A stretch of DNA of 11,815 nt from Paracoccaceae bacterium. Lineage in GTDB: Bacteria; Pseudomonadota; Alphaproteobacteria; Rhodobacterales; Rhodobacteraceae. This document shows, piece after piece, positions 5,231 to 11,815 of this stretch. Position numbers and translations under genes: made by a program. The stretch lies in assembly GCA_003500165.1 (NCBI GenBank), contig DNSZ01000144.1, positions 1 through 11,815 of the forward strand. Reading direction: 5' to 3'. Numbering within the stretch: position 1 is the stretch's first letter; each line of letters opens with the position of its first letter. The notes below the pieces were generated by a model, which was not told the origin of the DNA, made no database searches, and worked only from the letters and a program-made list of their open reading frames with translations.

Positions 5231-7036
5231 ATGCCGCTGCACAAAGCTGCCCTGATTGCCGGCGCGCTGGCGCTGATGGCGACCATGGCCGGGGCGGTCG
5301 AAACCCGGGTGATGGTTGCCGGCGACGATAGCCTGACCGGAACGCTGCGCGACAGCTCCCGCGCGATTGGGGCGCTGGAAGGCGGCAATGAGGACGGCAC
5401 CGATCGCAGCGCCCCACTGACCCCCGACGATGTCGTCGCCCTGGCTGCGGCCGACTACCGCCGGCTGCTGGCAACGCTTTACAATGCGGGCTATTTCGCG
5501 CCGGTGATCTCGATCCGGATCAACGGGCGCGAGGTCGCCGATATCGGCCCGTTCGACCGGATCACCCGCATCGACACGCTGGTCTACGATGTCCGCACCG
5601 GTCCGGCCTTCAGTTTCGGCACGGTCGCGATCGGCCCGCTGGCGCCGGGCGACAGCCTGCCCGAGGACGTGGCACAAGGCCAGCCTGCGCGCGTCAGCGC
5701 GCTGGAGGGCGCGGTGTCGGGCGCGCTGCGCGGCTGGCGCGCGCGGGCCCATCCGAAACCGCGCGTCACCGACGAACGCGTTGCCGCCGACAACAGCGCT
5801 GCCACATTGTCGGCGACCTACCGGATCGAACCGGGCCGAACCGCGACCTTTGGCCGGATCGGCGTGACCGGGGCGAACACCGTTCGCGAAAGCCGCGTGC
5901 TGCAGATCGCCGGCATTCGATCGGGCAAGCCGTTCGACCCCGAAGTCCTGGCCGAGGCGCAGCGGCGCCTGCGCCAGGCCGGGGCGTTCAGCGGTATCGC
6001 GATCACCGAAGCCGACAGCATCGGGCCCGATGGCGCGCTCGACCTCAATATCAACGTGACCGAGGCCAAGCCGCGGCGGATCGGTTTCGGCGGTGACTAC
6101 TCCACCACCGACGGGCTGACGGTGACCGCGTTCTGGCTGCATCGCAACATGCGCAACGCCGCCGAAAGGCTGCGCTTTGGCGCCACGATCGAGAATATCG
6201 GCGTCAGCAGTGGCGGGACGAACTACAAGTTTTCCGGGCGCTACACCCGGCCGGCCACCTTTACCGAAGACACCGATGCCAGCATCGGCTTTGGCGCCGA
6301 AAGCCTGGACCAGGACACCTATCAATCCGATCGGGCGTTTTTCGAACTGGGCGTCGATCGCTACATCGACGAGAAACTCGATGCGAGCCTGTTCCTGAAC
6401 TACAGCTATTCGGATGCAAAAGACGCCTTCGGCAAGCGCATCTTCAACGTGCTCGCGCTGCGGGCGCGGCTGCGCTATGACGGGCGGGACGATCCTGGCG
6501 CGGCGACCCGTGGCCTTTATGCCGAAGGTCGCGTGGCGCCGTTCTACAGCTTTGGCGAAAGCGTGACCGGCGCGCGGATGCTCTTTGACGGGCGCGGCTA
6601 TCGCAGCCTGGGCGACCGGCTGGTGCTGGCCGGCCGCGCCCAGCTTGGCTCGATCGTCGGGGCCAAGATCGACCAGGTGCCGCCCGAATATCTGTTCTAT
6701 GCCGGCGGCGGCGGATCGATCCGCGGCTTCTCCTACGATTCGATCAGCGTGACGCTGCCCGATGGCAAGCAGACCGGCGGTCTGAGCCTGGCGGTGTTCT
6801 CGGCCGAGGCGCGCTACAGCTTCACCGACACGATCGGCGCGGTGGCGTTCTACGACTACGGGTCGGTTGGCACGGATAGCTGGATACAATCGGGCGACGA
6901 ATGGTATGGCGGCGCGGGCATCGGCGCGCGCTACACCACGCCGATCGGGCCGCTGCGGGTCGACATCGCGACCCCGGTCCAGGGCGGCAAGTCGGGCAGC
7001 ATCGAGCTTTATATCGGTATCGGGGAGGCGTTCTGA
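5231..7036 (+). CDS. tamA: TamA, Omp85-family outer membrane assembly protein
   Basis: A 601-residue outer-membrane barrel protein of the Omp85/BamA superfamily. With TamB it forms the translocation and assembly module, linked to autotransporter/outer-membrane protein insertion and, more recently, lipid transport. Residues 1-22 are a Sec signal peptide (MPLHKAALIAGALALMATMAGA). About 25-280 form POTRA-type repeats, the last being clear at roughly 206-278 (FGRIGVTGANTVRES to LNINVTEA). The barrel spans about 283-601. The lid-loop motif IRGF is at 497-500 after a glycine run (AGGGGS), and the chain ends in a C-terminal Phe, as expected of an outer-membrane beta-signal. The N-terminal POTRA region has a Gly/Asp-rich insertion (about 50-60). 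The TGA overlaps the tamB ATG by one base. No separate promoter is obvious in the 34-base gap after BKACE. TamA rather than BamA follows from length, POTRA number and the adjacent tamB. Confidence 0.93.
   Translation: MPLHKAALIAGALALMATMAGAVETRVMVAGDDSLTGTLRDSSRAIGALEGGNEDGTDRSAPLTPDDVVALAAADYRRLLATLYNAGYFAPVISIRINGREVADIGPFDRITRIDTLVYDVRTGPAFSFGTVAIGPLAPGDSLPEDVAQGQPARVSALEGAVSGALRGWRARAHPKPRVTDERVAADNSAATLSATYRIEPGRTATFGRIGVTGANTVRESRVLQIAGIRSGKPFDPEVLAEAQRRLRQAGAFSGIAITEADSIGPDGALDLNINVTEAKPRRIGFGGDYSTTDGLTVTAFWLHRNMRNAAERLRFGATIENIGVSSGGTNYKFSGRYTRPATFTEDTDASIGFGAESLDQDTYQSDRAFFELGVDRYIDEKLDASLFLNYSYSDAKDAFGKRIFNVLALRARLRYDGRDDPGAATRGLYAEGRVAPFYSFGESVTGARMLFDGRGYRSLGDRLVLAGRAQLGSIVGAKIDQVPPEYLFYAGGGGSIRGFSYDSISVTLPDGKQTGGLSLAVFSAEARYSFTDTIGAVAFYDYGSVGTDSWIQSGDEWYGGAGIGARYTTPIGPLRVDIATPVQGGKSGSIELYIGIGEAF
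7022..7028 (+). promoter_or_regulatory. Ribosome-binding site of tamB within the end of tamA
   Basis: GGGGAGG lies seven bases before the ATG at 7036, inside the last codons of tamA. It fixes the tamB start and shows coupling to tamA through the TGATG stop-start overlap (7034-7038). Confidence 0.8.
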
Positions 7037-10000
7037 TGGTCCGTCACCTTTGGGCCGCGCTGGCCGTTCTGCTCTGCGGCCTCGGCGCGCCGGTTCTCGC
7101 CCAGCAAGCGGCCGAAGAGGACGATGCGGGCTTTCTGGCACGGCAGTTGCAGAACGTGCTGTCGGGCGAAGGTCGCGAGGTTCGCATCGAGGGCTTCGAA
7201 GGGGCGCTCAGCGCGACCGCGCGGATCGGGCGCATCACATTCGCCGACCGCGCCGGGGTGTGGCTGGTCGTCGAGGATGCGACGATGAACTGGAACCGGG
7301 CCGCCCTGCTGCGCGGCGCGGTCTCGGTCAACCAGTTGACGGCACAGCGGATCACCCTGTCGCGGCTGCCCGAACCGGATCCGGCGGCGCCGCCCGATGC
7401 CGGCACCCAGGGTTTTGCCTTGCCCGAGCTTCCGGTCGCGGTGGAGATCGGCCGCATCGACGTTCGCCGCGTCGAACTGGCCGAGCCGGTCGTCGGCATG
7501 GCCGCCGATCTCGCGCTGACCGGGCAGCTGGCGCTGCTCGATGGCACCGCGCTGGTGCGGCTCAGGGCCGAGCGGCTCGATGGTCCGGACGGGCTGATCT
7601 CGGTCGCGGCCGATCTCGACCCGGGCAACGATCTGCTGGCGCTGGAAATCGTCGCCCGCGAACAGGCCGGCGGTCTGGTCGCCAGCCTGGCCGGTATCCC
7701 CGGTGCCCCGGCGCTTGACCTTACGGTGACCAGCGACGGCCCGCTTTCGGATTTCGCCGCCGATATCGCGCTTGATGTCGATGGTACCGAATTGCTGGCG
7801 GGGCGGGCAACGATCACCCGCGAAGCCGTCAACATTGCGCCGGCCGGCCAGCCGGTCGCGGCGGCGCCGGGCCCCCAGCCCTGGCGGATCACCGCCGATG
7901 TCGGCGGCGATCTCGGTCCGCTGCTCGGCGACGACATCCGCCCGTTCTTTGGCGATCGCGCCGATCTGCGGCTCGATGCGCTGCGCCGGCCCGATGGCGC
8001 GCTCGATCTCGACCTGTTCACCCTGCGGACCCGGGTGCTTTACCTCGACGCTTTGGGCGGACTTGGCGCGGATGGCTTTCCCGACAGGCTGCTGGTCCGC
8101 GGCTTGCTGCGCGATCTGCGCGGCGGGCCGGTGCTTCTGCCGGTGGCGGGCGCGGCGCCGCTGCGCCTCGACGGCGCCCTGCTGCGCGGCGAATATGACG
8201 CCGCCGCCGGGGATGGCTGGCAGGCGGTTCTCAATCTCGACGGGCTCGACCAGGCGGAACGGGCCCTGGGCGAATTGCGGCTGCGCGCCTCGGGCACGCT
8301 GACCCGTGGCGACGGGCCCGAGGGAATCGGCGCGCTGGCAGGCACGATCGCGGCCACCGCGCGCGGGATCGCCACCGGCGATGCCGCGCTCGACGCGGCG
8401 CTCGGCGGGTCCTTGTCGGTGCAGGGCGGGCTTGGCTGGTCGGAAGGCGCGCCGCTGCAATTCGTCGATCTGACGCTCGATGGCGCGGATTTTCGGGTGA
8501 TCCTCGATGGCGATCTGGCCGAGCCGGGCGCAGGCGGCCGTTTCACCGGCAGCCTGCAGGCCCGGGCCAGCGATCTGGCACGGTTTTCGGCGCTGGCGGG
8601 GCGCGATCTGGGCGGCGCGCTGGGCGCGCGCGCGGCCGGACGGGTCGACATCCTGGGCGGCGGCTTCGACCTTGACCTGTCGGCATCGGCGCGGCGTCTG
8701 CAAACCGGCGATCCCGGGCTCGACCGTCTGCTGGGCGGGGCCGTGGCGTTCAGCGGCAAGGCCCGGCGCGATGCCACGGGCCTGACGCTTGACGATGTCG
8801 CGCTCGACGCCGGCGGGATTTCGGCCGAGGGCCGCGCGGCCCTGTCGGGTCCCGGCCAGGCCCTGGTGGGCGAGGGCGCGGCAACGTTGCGGATTGCCGA
8901 TCTTTCCGGGCTGTCGGGCCTGGGCGGGCGACCGCTTGGTGGCGCGGTTCAGGCAAGCCTCGAAGGGCGCGCAGCCTTCGATCTGTCGACATTCGACGTC
9001 GAGGCGGCGATCGACGGCAGCGATCTTCGCATTGGGGACCCCGCGCTCGACCGGATTGCCGGCGGCCCCCTGACGGCCCGGCTTTCGGCCGCCCGCACCG
9101 CCGAGGCGATCGCATTGCGCCGCTTCGAACTGACCGCGCGCGGGCTGACCGCTGAGGCGTCGGGCGAGGCCGCTGGCACGCTCGACAATCTGGCGTTGAA
9201 CGGGACCGCGACCGCGCGGATCGCCGACCTGTCCGGCCTGTCGGGTCTTCTCGGCCGGTCTCTGGCCGGCGCGGTCGACGCCCGGCTCGCGGGCGCGGCG
9301 ACGCTCGACCTCGTCCGGTTTGACCCCGCCGTGACCCTGGCCGGCGCGCCCTTGGCGCTCGACGCCCAGCTGGTGACCGCAGGGCTGTCCACGGGCGATG
9401 CGGGTTTCGATGCGGTGATCGGCGGCAGCGGCCGGATCACCGTCGCGGCGGAACGCCGGGACGAGGTGCTGCATCTCGATACCTTCGCGGTCGATCTGGC
9501 AGGCTTGTCGGCCAATGCCAGCGGCACCGTCGCGGGCCCGGCCGAGACGGCCGAGCTTCAGGGCACCGCGCGCGTCGCCATGTCCGACCTGTCGGCCCTC
9601 AACGCGCTGACCGGGCGCAACCTGGCGGGCAGCCTCGCGGCGACCGCAAGCGGCAGCGTTGCCCTGAATGCGCAGCGCTTCGATGTGCAGGCCAGCGCCG
9701 ACATCCGCGCGCTGCGCACCGGCATCGCGCCGGTCGACCGGATCGCCGGCGGCGATGGCCGGTTGCGACTCGACGCCACGCGCCAGGACGCGGCGATCGA
9801 ATTGCGGGCGCTGTCGCTCGACCTGCCGGGGGCCAGCCTGCAGGCCTCGGGCACGTTATCGGGCGCGGGCGGAACCATCGCGCTTGACGCCCGGCTGGCC
9901 AATCTGGGCACCTTCGTGCCGGAATTGCCGGGGGCGGTCACGGCCAGCGGTACGATCGGTCAGCGCGCCGATGGCACGCTCGACATCGACCTTGCCGGGC

Positions 10001-11382
10001 GCGGCCCGGGCGGGATCGCGACAGAGCTGAGCGGCAGCTACGATCTGGCCGGAAACCGGGCCGATCTGCGCGCCACCGGGGCAGCGACGCTGGCGCTGGC
10101 CAATGTCGCGGTCGATCCGCGGTCGATCGCCTTGCGCGGGCCGCTGCGCTTTGACCTTCGGCTTGCCGGTCAGCCGGCCATCGACAGCCTTTCGGGCAGC
10201 GTCACCATCCAAGGGGGAACGGCCGTGATCCCGGCCATCCCGATGCGCCTTGAGGCGATCACGGCGACACTTCGCCTCGATCGCGGGACCCTGTCGGTGG
10301 AGGCCGGCAGCCGGATCGCCGCGGGCGGCCGCATCGCCGTGAATGGCACCATCCGGCTCGATCCGGCGGCCGGCATTCCGGGCAACATCACGGCGACGCT
10401 GCAGGGCGCGACGCTGCGCGAACGCGGGCTTTACGAGGCGCTGCTGTCGGGCACGGTCGGGATGGACGGCCGGCTGGCCGGCGGCGCGATCATTGCCGGG
10501 CGCATCACCATCGACCGGGCCGAGTTGACGGTCGCACCGCCCCCGCCGGGCGGCGGTGCCATCGCCGAAATCGTCCACCGGAACGAAACCGCGGCCGAGC
10601 GGACGACCCGTCGCCGGGCCGGATTGATCGCCGACGATCCGGGCGACGGCAGCGGGGCTGGCGGCGCGCGCAGCGGCGGTGTCGCCTATCCGCTCGATGT
10701 CACGATCAGCGCGCCGGCGCGGATCTTCGTGCGCGGCCGCGGCCTTGACGCCGAACTGGGCGGTTCGATCCAGATCCGCGGCACCACCGCGGCGCCGTCG
10801 CCAACCGGATCGTTCCAGTTGATCCGCGGTCGGCTGAACCTGCTGGCCAAGCGGCTGAACCTGCGCGAGGCGCGGGTGACCCTGCTGGGCGATCTCGACC
10901 CCGACATCTATGTCCTGGCACAGTCCGAAAGCGACAATGGCGTGACGGTCTTCATCCGCATCGCGGGATCGGCCACCGAACCCAGGGTCGACTTCTATTC
11001 GGACCCCGACCTGCCCGAGGACGAGGTGCTGGCCGAGCTTTTCTTCGGCACGCCGGTCAGCGAATTGTCGGCCCTGCAGGTTGCCCAGCTGGCGGCCGCG
11101 ATCAACGAATTGTCCGGGCGCGGCGGCGACGGGATCCTGAACCGGCTGCGCGAGGCGACCGGGGTCGACGACATCGACATCGAAACCGATTCGGACGGCA
11201 CCGTCACCGCACGGGCCGGCAAATACGTGTCCGAGAACGTCTACACCTCGCTCGGGGTGACCGGCGAGGGCACCACCGAATTGCAACTGAACCTGGAAGT
11301 GGCGCCGGGCATCGTTGCGCGCGGCTCGGTCACGTCGGATTCCGAAAGCTCCATCGGCGTCTTCTTCGAACGCGACTACTGA
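7036..11382 (+). CDS. tamB: TamB, periplasm-spanning translocation/assembly module protein
   Basis: A 1448-residue AsmA-like/DUF490 protein that spans the periplasm as a long hydrophobic beta-groove and docks on TamA. The N-terminus (MVRHLWAALAVLLCGLGAPV) is a signal sequence ending VLA before QQ. It looks cleavable, whereas E. coli TamB keeps an uncleaved anchor. The middle is low-complexity beta repeat sequence rich in Ala, Gly, Asp and Leu, with a clear tandem array at about residues 448-960. The conserved C-terminal TamB domain covers roughly 1110-1448 and includes LIRGRLNLLAKRLNL, LGDLDPDIYV, DPDLPEDEVLAELFFG and a final GVFFERDY. A charged, Gly-rich loop sits near 1180-1215. The frame is open back to 6901, but the ribosome-binding site, signal peptide and tamA coding sequence place the start at 7036. 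It is co-transcribed with tamA. Function in protein insertion versus phospholipid transport is still debated for the family. Confidence 0.94.
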   Translation: MVRHLWAALAVLLCGLGAPVLAQQAAEEDDAGFLARQLQNVLSGEGREVRIEGFEGALSATARIGRITFADRAGVWLVVEDATMNWNRAALLRGAVSVNQLTAQRITLSRLPEPDPAAPPDAGTQGFALPELPVAVEIGRIDVRRVELAEPVVGMAADLALTGQLALLDGTALVRLRAERLDGPDGLISVAADLDPGNDLLALEIVAREQAGGLVASLAGIPGAPALDLTVTSDGPLSDFAADIALDVDGTELLAGRATITREAVNIAPAGQPVAAAPGPQPWRITADVGGDLGPLLGDDIRPFFGDRADLRLDALRRPDGALDLDLFTLRTRVLYLDALGGLGADGFPDRLLVRGLLRDLRGGPVLLPVAGAAPLRLDGALLRGEYDAAAGDGWQAVLNLDGLDQAERALGELRLRASGTLTRGDGPEGIGALAGTIAATARGIATGDAALDAALGGSLSVQGGLGWSEGAPLQFVDLTLDGADFRVILDGDLAEPGAGGRFTGSLQARASDLARFSALAGRDLGGALGARAAGRVDILGGGFDLDLSASARRLQTGDPGLDRLLGGAVAFSGKARRDATGLTLDDVALDAGGISAEGRAALSGPGQALVGEGAATLRIADLSGLSGLGGRPLGGAVQASLEGRAAFDLSTFDVEAAIDGSDLRIGDPALDRIAGGPLTARLSAARTAEAIALRRFELTARGLTAEASGEAAGTLDNLALNGTATARIADLSGLSGLLGRSLAGAVDARLAGAATLDLVRFDPAVTLAGAPLALDAQLVTAGLSTGDAGFDAVIGGSGRITVAAERRDEVLHLDTFAVDLAGLSANASGTVAGPAETAELQGTARVAMSDLSALNALTGRNLAGSLAATASGSVALNAQRFDVQASADIRALRTGIAPVDRIAGGDGRLRLDATRQDAAIELRALSLDLPGASLQASGTLSGAGGTIALDARLANLGTFVPELPGAVTASGTIGQRADGTLDIDLAGRGPGGIATELSGSYDLAGNRADLRATGAATLALANVAVDPRSIALRGPLRFDLRLAGQPAIDSLSGSVTIQGGTAVIPAIPMRLEAITATLRLDRGTLSVEAGSRIAAGGRIAVNGTIRLDPAAGIPGNITATLQGATLRERGLYEALLSGTVGMDGRLAGGAIIAGRITIDRAELTVAPPPPGGGAIAEIVHRNETAAERTTRRRAGLIADDPGDGSGAGGARSGGVAYPLDVTISAPARIFVRGRGLDAELGGSIQIRGTTAAPSPTGSFQLIRGRLNLLAKRLNLREARVTLLGDLDPDIYVLAQSESDNGVTVFIRIAGSATEPRVDFYSDPDLPEDEVLAELFFGTPVSELSALQVAQLAAAINELSGRGGDGILNRLREATGVDDIDIETDSDGTVTARAGKYVSENVYTSLGVTGEGTTELQLNLEVAPGIVARGSVTSDSESSIGVFFERDY
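8377..9912 (+). repeat. Tandem array of about 110-120-residue repeats inside tamB
   Basis: Five unit heads of the form G-[D/I]-x-x-[L/F/V]-D-x-x-x-G-G start at 8377, 8707, 9034, 9394 and 9721, giving periods of 330, 327, 360 and 327 bases. Within the first four units a second motif recurs, close to A-R-x-x-D-L-S-x-L-x-x-L-x-G-R-x-L-x-G, for example ARIADLSGLSGLGGRPLGG and ARIADLSGLSGLLGRSLAG. The fifth unit keeps the first half only. Conservation is visible in protein and only partly in DNA, so these are old, diverged duplications rather than recent copies. Confidence 0.75.
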
Positions 11383-11416
11383 TCGCGACCGGCGATGCTG
11401 GTGGCCGTCGCGATCA
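11380..11416. terminator. Bidirectional hairpin covering both stop codons of convergent genes
   Basis: TGATCGCGAC (11380-11389) and GTCGCGATCA (11407-11416) form a perfect 10-pair stem. With C11390 bulged, GGC (11391-11393) pairs with GCC (11404-11406), leaving a 10-base loop. The left arm begins with the tamB TGA and the right arm ends with the thiolase stop (TCA on the + strand). No T-run follows on either strand. Shared termination or 3'-end protection of both transcripts is inferred. Confidence 0.6.
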
Positions 11417-11815
11417 GACCGATTCGAACGCCAGCGCGATGCCCTGGCCGCCGCCGATGCACATGGTCACCAGCGCCCGACCGCCGCCAAGCCGGTCGAG
11501 CTCGTAAAGCGCCTTCACGGCCAGGATCGCGCCGGTTGCGCCGATCGGGTGGCCCAGCGCGATCGCCCCGCCATTGGGGTTGACCCGGGCGGGATCGAAG
11601 CCCAGCGCACGCGACACCGCCAGCGCCTGCGCCGCGAAGGCCTCGTTCGATTCGATCACGTCGAAGCTGTCCGCCGACAGCCCGGTGCGTTCCATCAACG
11701 CGGTCACCGCGGGGATCGGCCCGATCCCCATGATGTCGGGGCGCACACCGGCCAGCGCATAGCCCAGCACGCGCGCCCGCGGTTTCAGGCCCGCCGCGCC
11801 GGCAGCATCGGCGCG
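11414..11815 (-). CDS. Thiolase, acetyl-CoA acetyltransferase type (C-terminal part; 5' end outside window)
   Basis: The last 133 residues of a thiolase, which interconverts two acetyl-CoA and acetoacetyl-CoA, or cleaves longer 3-ketoacyl-CoAs. The open frame runs to the right edge of the window, where the sequence RADAAGAAGLKPRARVLGYA is already typical of the family, so the GTG codon at 11770 is internal. Signatures are GIGPIPA, ESNEAFAAQ, NPNGGAIALGHPIGATGA with the catalytic His, and the C-terminal catalytic Cys in CIGGGQGIA. The ending is at the usual thiolase C-terminus. It converges on tamB and shares a hairpin with it. An acetoacetyl-CoA thiolase would fit with BKACE-derived acetoacetate after CoA activation, but the two genes are over 6 kb apart and no operon links them. 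Chain-length preference cannot be judged from this fragment. Confidence 0.93.
   Translation of the reverse strand, partial: RADAAGAAGLKPRARVLGYALAGVRPDIMGIGPIPAVTALMERTGLSADSFDVIESNEAFAAQALAVSRALGFDPARVNPNGGAIALGHPIGATGAILAVKALYELDRLGGGRALVTMCIGGGQGIALAFESV

Noticed and set aside
6901..7035. N-terminal extension of tamB by 45 codons to 6901
   Set aside because: The region is the out-of-frame end of tamA. The ribosome-binding site at 7022-7028 and the signal peptide starting at 7036 fix the start.
7066..7080. Possible lipoprotein signal in TamB (VLLCG)
   Set aside because: The residue before Cys is Leu, not Gly/Ala/Ser, and the Cys is in the middle of the hydrophobic segment, so it is not a lipobox.
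5198..7141. Long open frame on the minus strand (647 codons) opposite tamA
   Set aside because: It is antisense to a clear tamA gene in G+C-rich DNA, is Arg/Gly/Ala-rich and shows no recognisable domain. It is a composition shadow.
7009..9474. Very long open frame on the minus strand (821 codons) opposite tamB
   Set aside because: Same reason: Gln/Arg/Gly/Pro-rich low-complexity translation with no start context and no motif, mirroring the codon bias of tamB. The 9856-11286 minus frame is likewise a shadow.
1..11815. Mobile elements, CRISPR arrays, tRNA/rRNA genes, riboswitches
   Set aside because: No direct-repeat/spacer array, transposase or integrase frame, or recognisable RNA gene was seen. 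The repeats found are protein-coding (tamB) or short inverted repeats.

Overview
The window is G+C-rich, densely coding DNA from a Gram-negative bacterium. Gene families and codon use suggest an alphaproteobacterium, most likely of the Rhodobacterales/Paracoccaceae type. The lineage is inferred: the window has no rRNA or other marker gene. I see no tRNA, rRNA, CRISPR array, insertion sequence, integrase or phage gene. Coding fills nearly everything, and the longest non-coding stretch is about 145 bases.

Layout, left to right. (1) Bases 1-725, + strand: the C-terminal half of a glutamine-synthetase-family enzyme of the PuuA (gamma-glutamylputrescine synthetase) type. (2) Bases 765-4188, - strand, read right to left: a zinc alcohol dehydrogenase, an enolase-superfamily (mandelate racemase/DgoD-like) protein overlapping it by 11 bases, a family 2 glycosyltransferase, and a small LAB_N (lipid-A-disaccharide synthase N-terminal-like) membrane protein overlapping that by 4 bases. 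These look like two two-gene units. (3) Bases 4189-4332: a divergent control region with a perfect 10-base inverted repeat. (4) Bases 4333-5196, + strand: a beta-keto acid cleavage enzyme (BKACE, DUF849). (5) Bases 5231-11382, + strand: tamA and tamB, the outer-membrane/periplasm-spanning translocation and assembly module. (6) Bases 11414 to the right edge, - strand: the C-terminal part of an acetyl-CoA acetyltransferase-type thiolase.

How the genes may work together. The dehydrogenase, the enolase-superfamily protein and the divergent BKACE look like a small catabolic module. An alcohol or sugar-acid-like substrate would be oxidised or rearranged to a beta-keto acid, which BKACE condenses with acetyl-CoA and cleaves to acetoacetate plus a new CoA ester. 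The substrate cannot be read from the sequence. The glycosyltransferase and LAB_N pair belongs to lipid-carrier-linked sugar transfer, probably envelope or lipid A modification. TamA/TamB form the conserved envelope unit for outer-membrane protein insertion and/or lipid transport.

The most notable observations are these. The enolase-superfamily protein has Gly and Ala where its closest characterised relatives have a metal-binding Asp and the dyad Asp. A long inverted repeat brackets the putative dehydrogenase promoter. TamB carries a tandem array of about 110-120-residue repeats. At both convergent gene ends the two stop codons lie inside the arms of an inverted repeat. I did not find a clearly new mobile, defence or RNA-based system.
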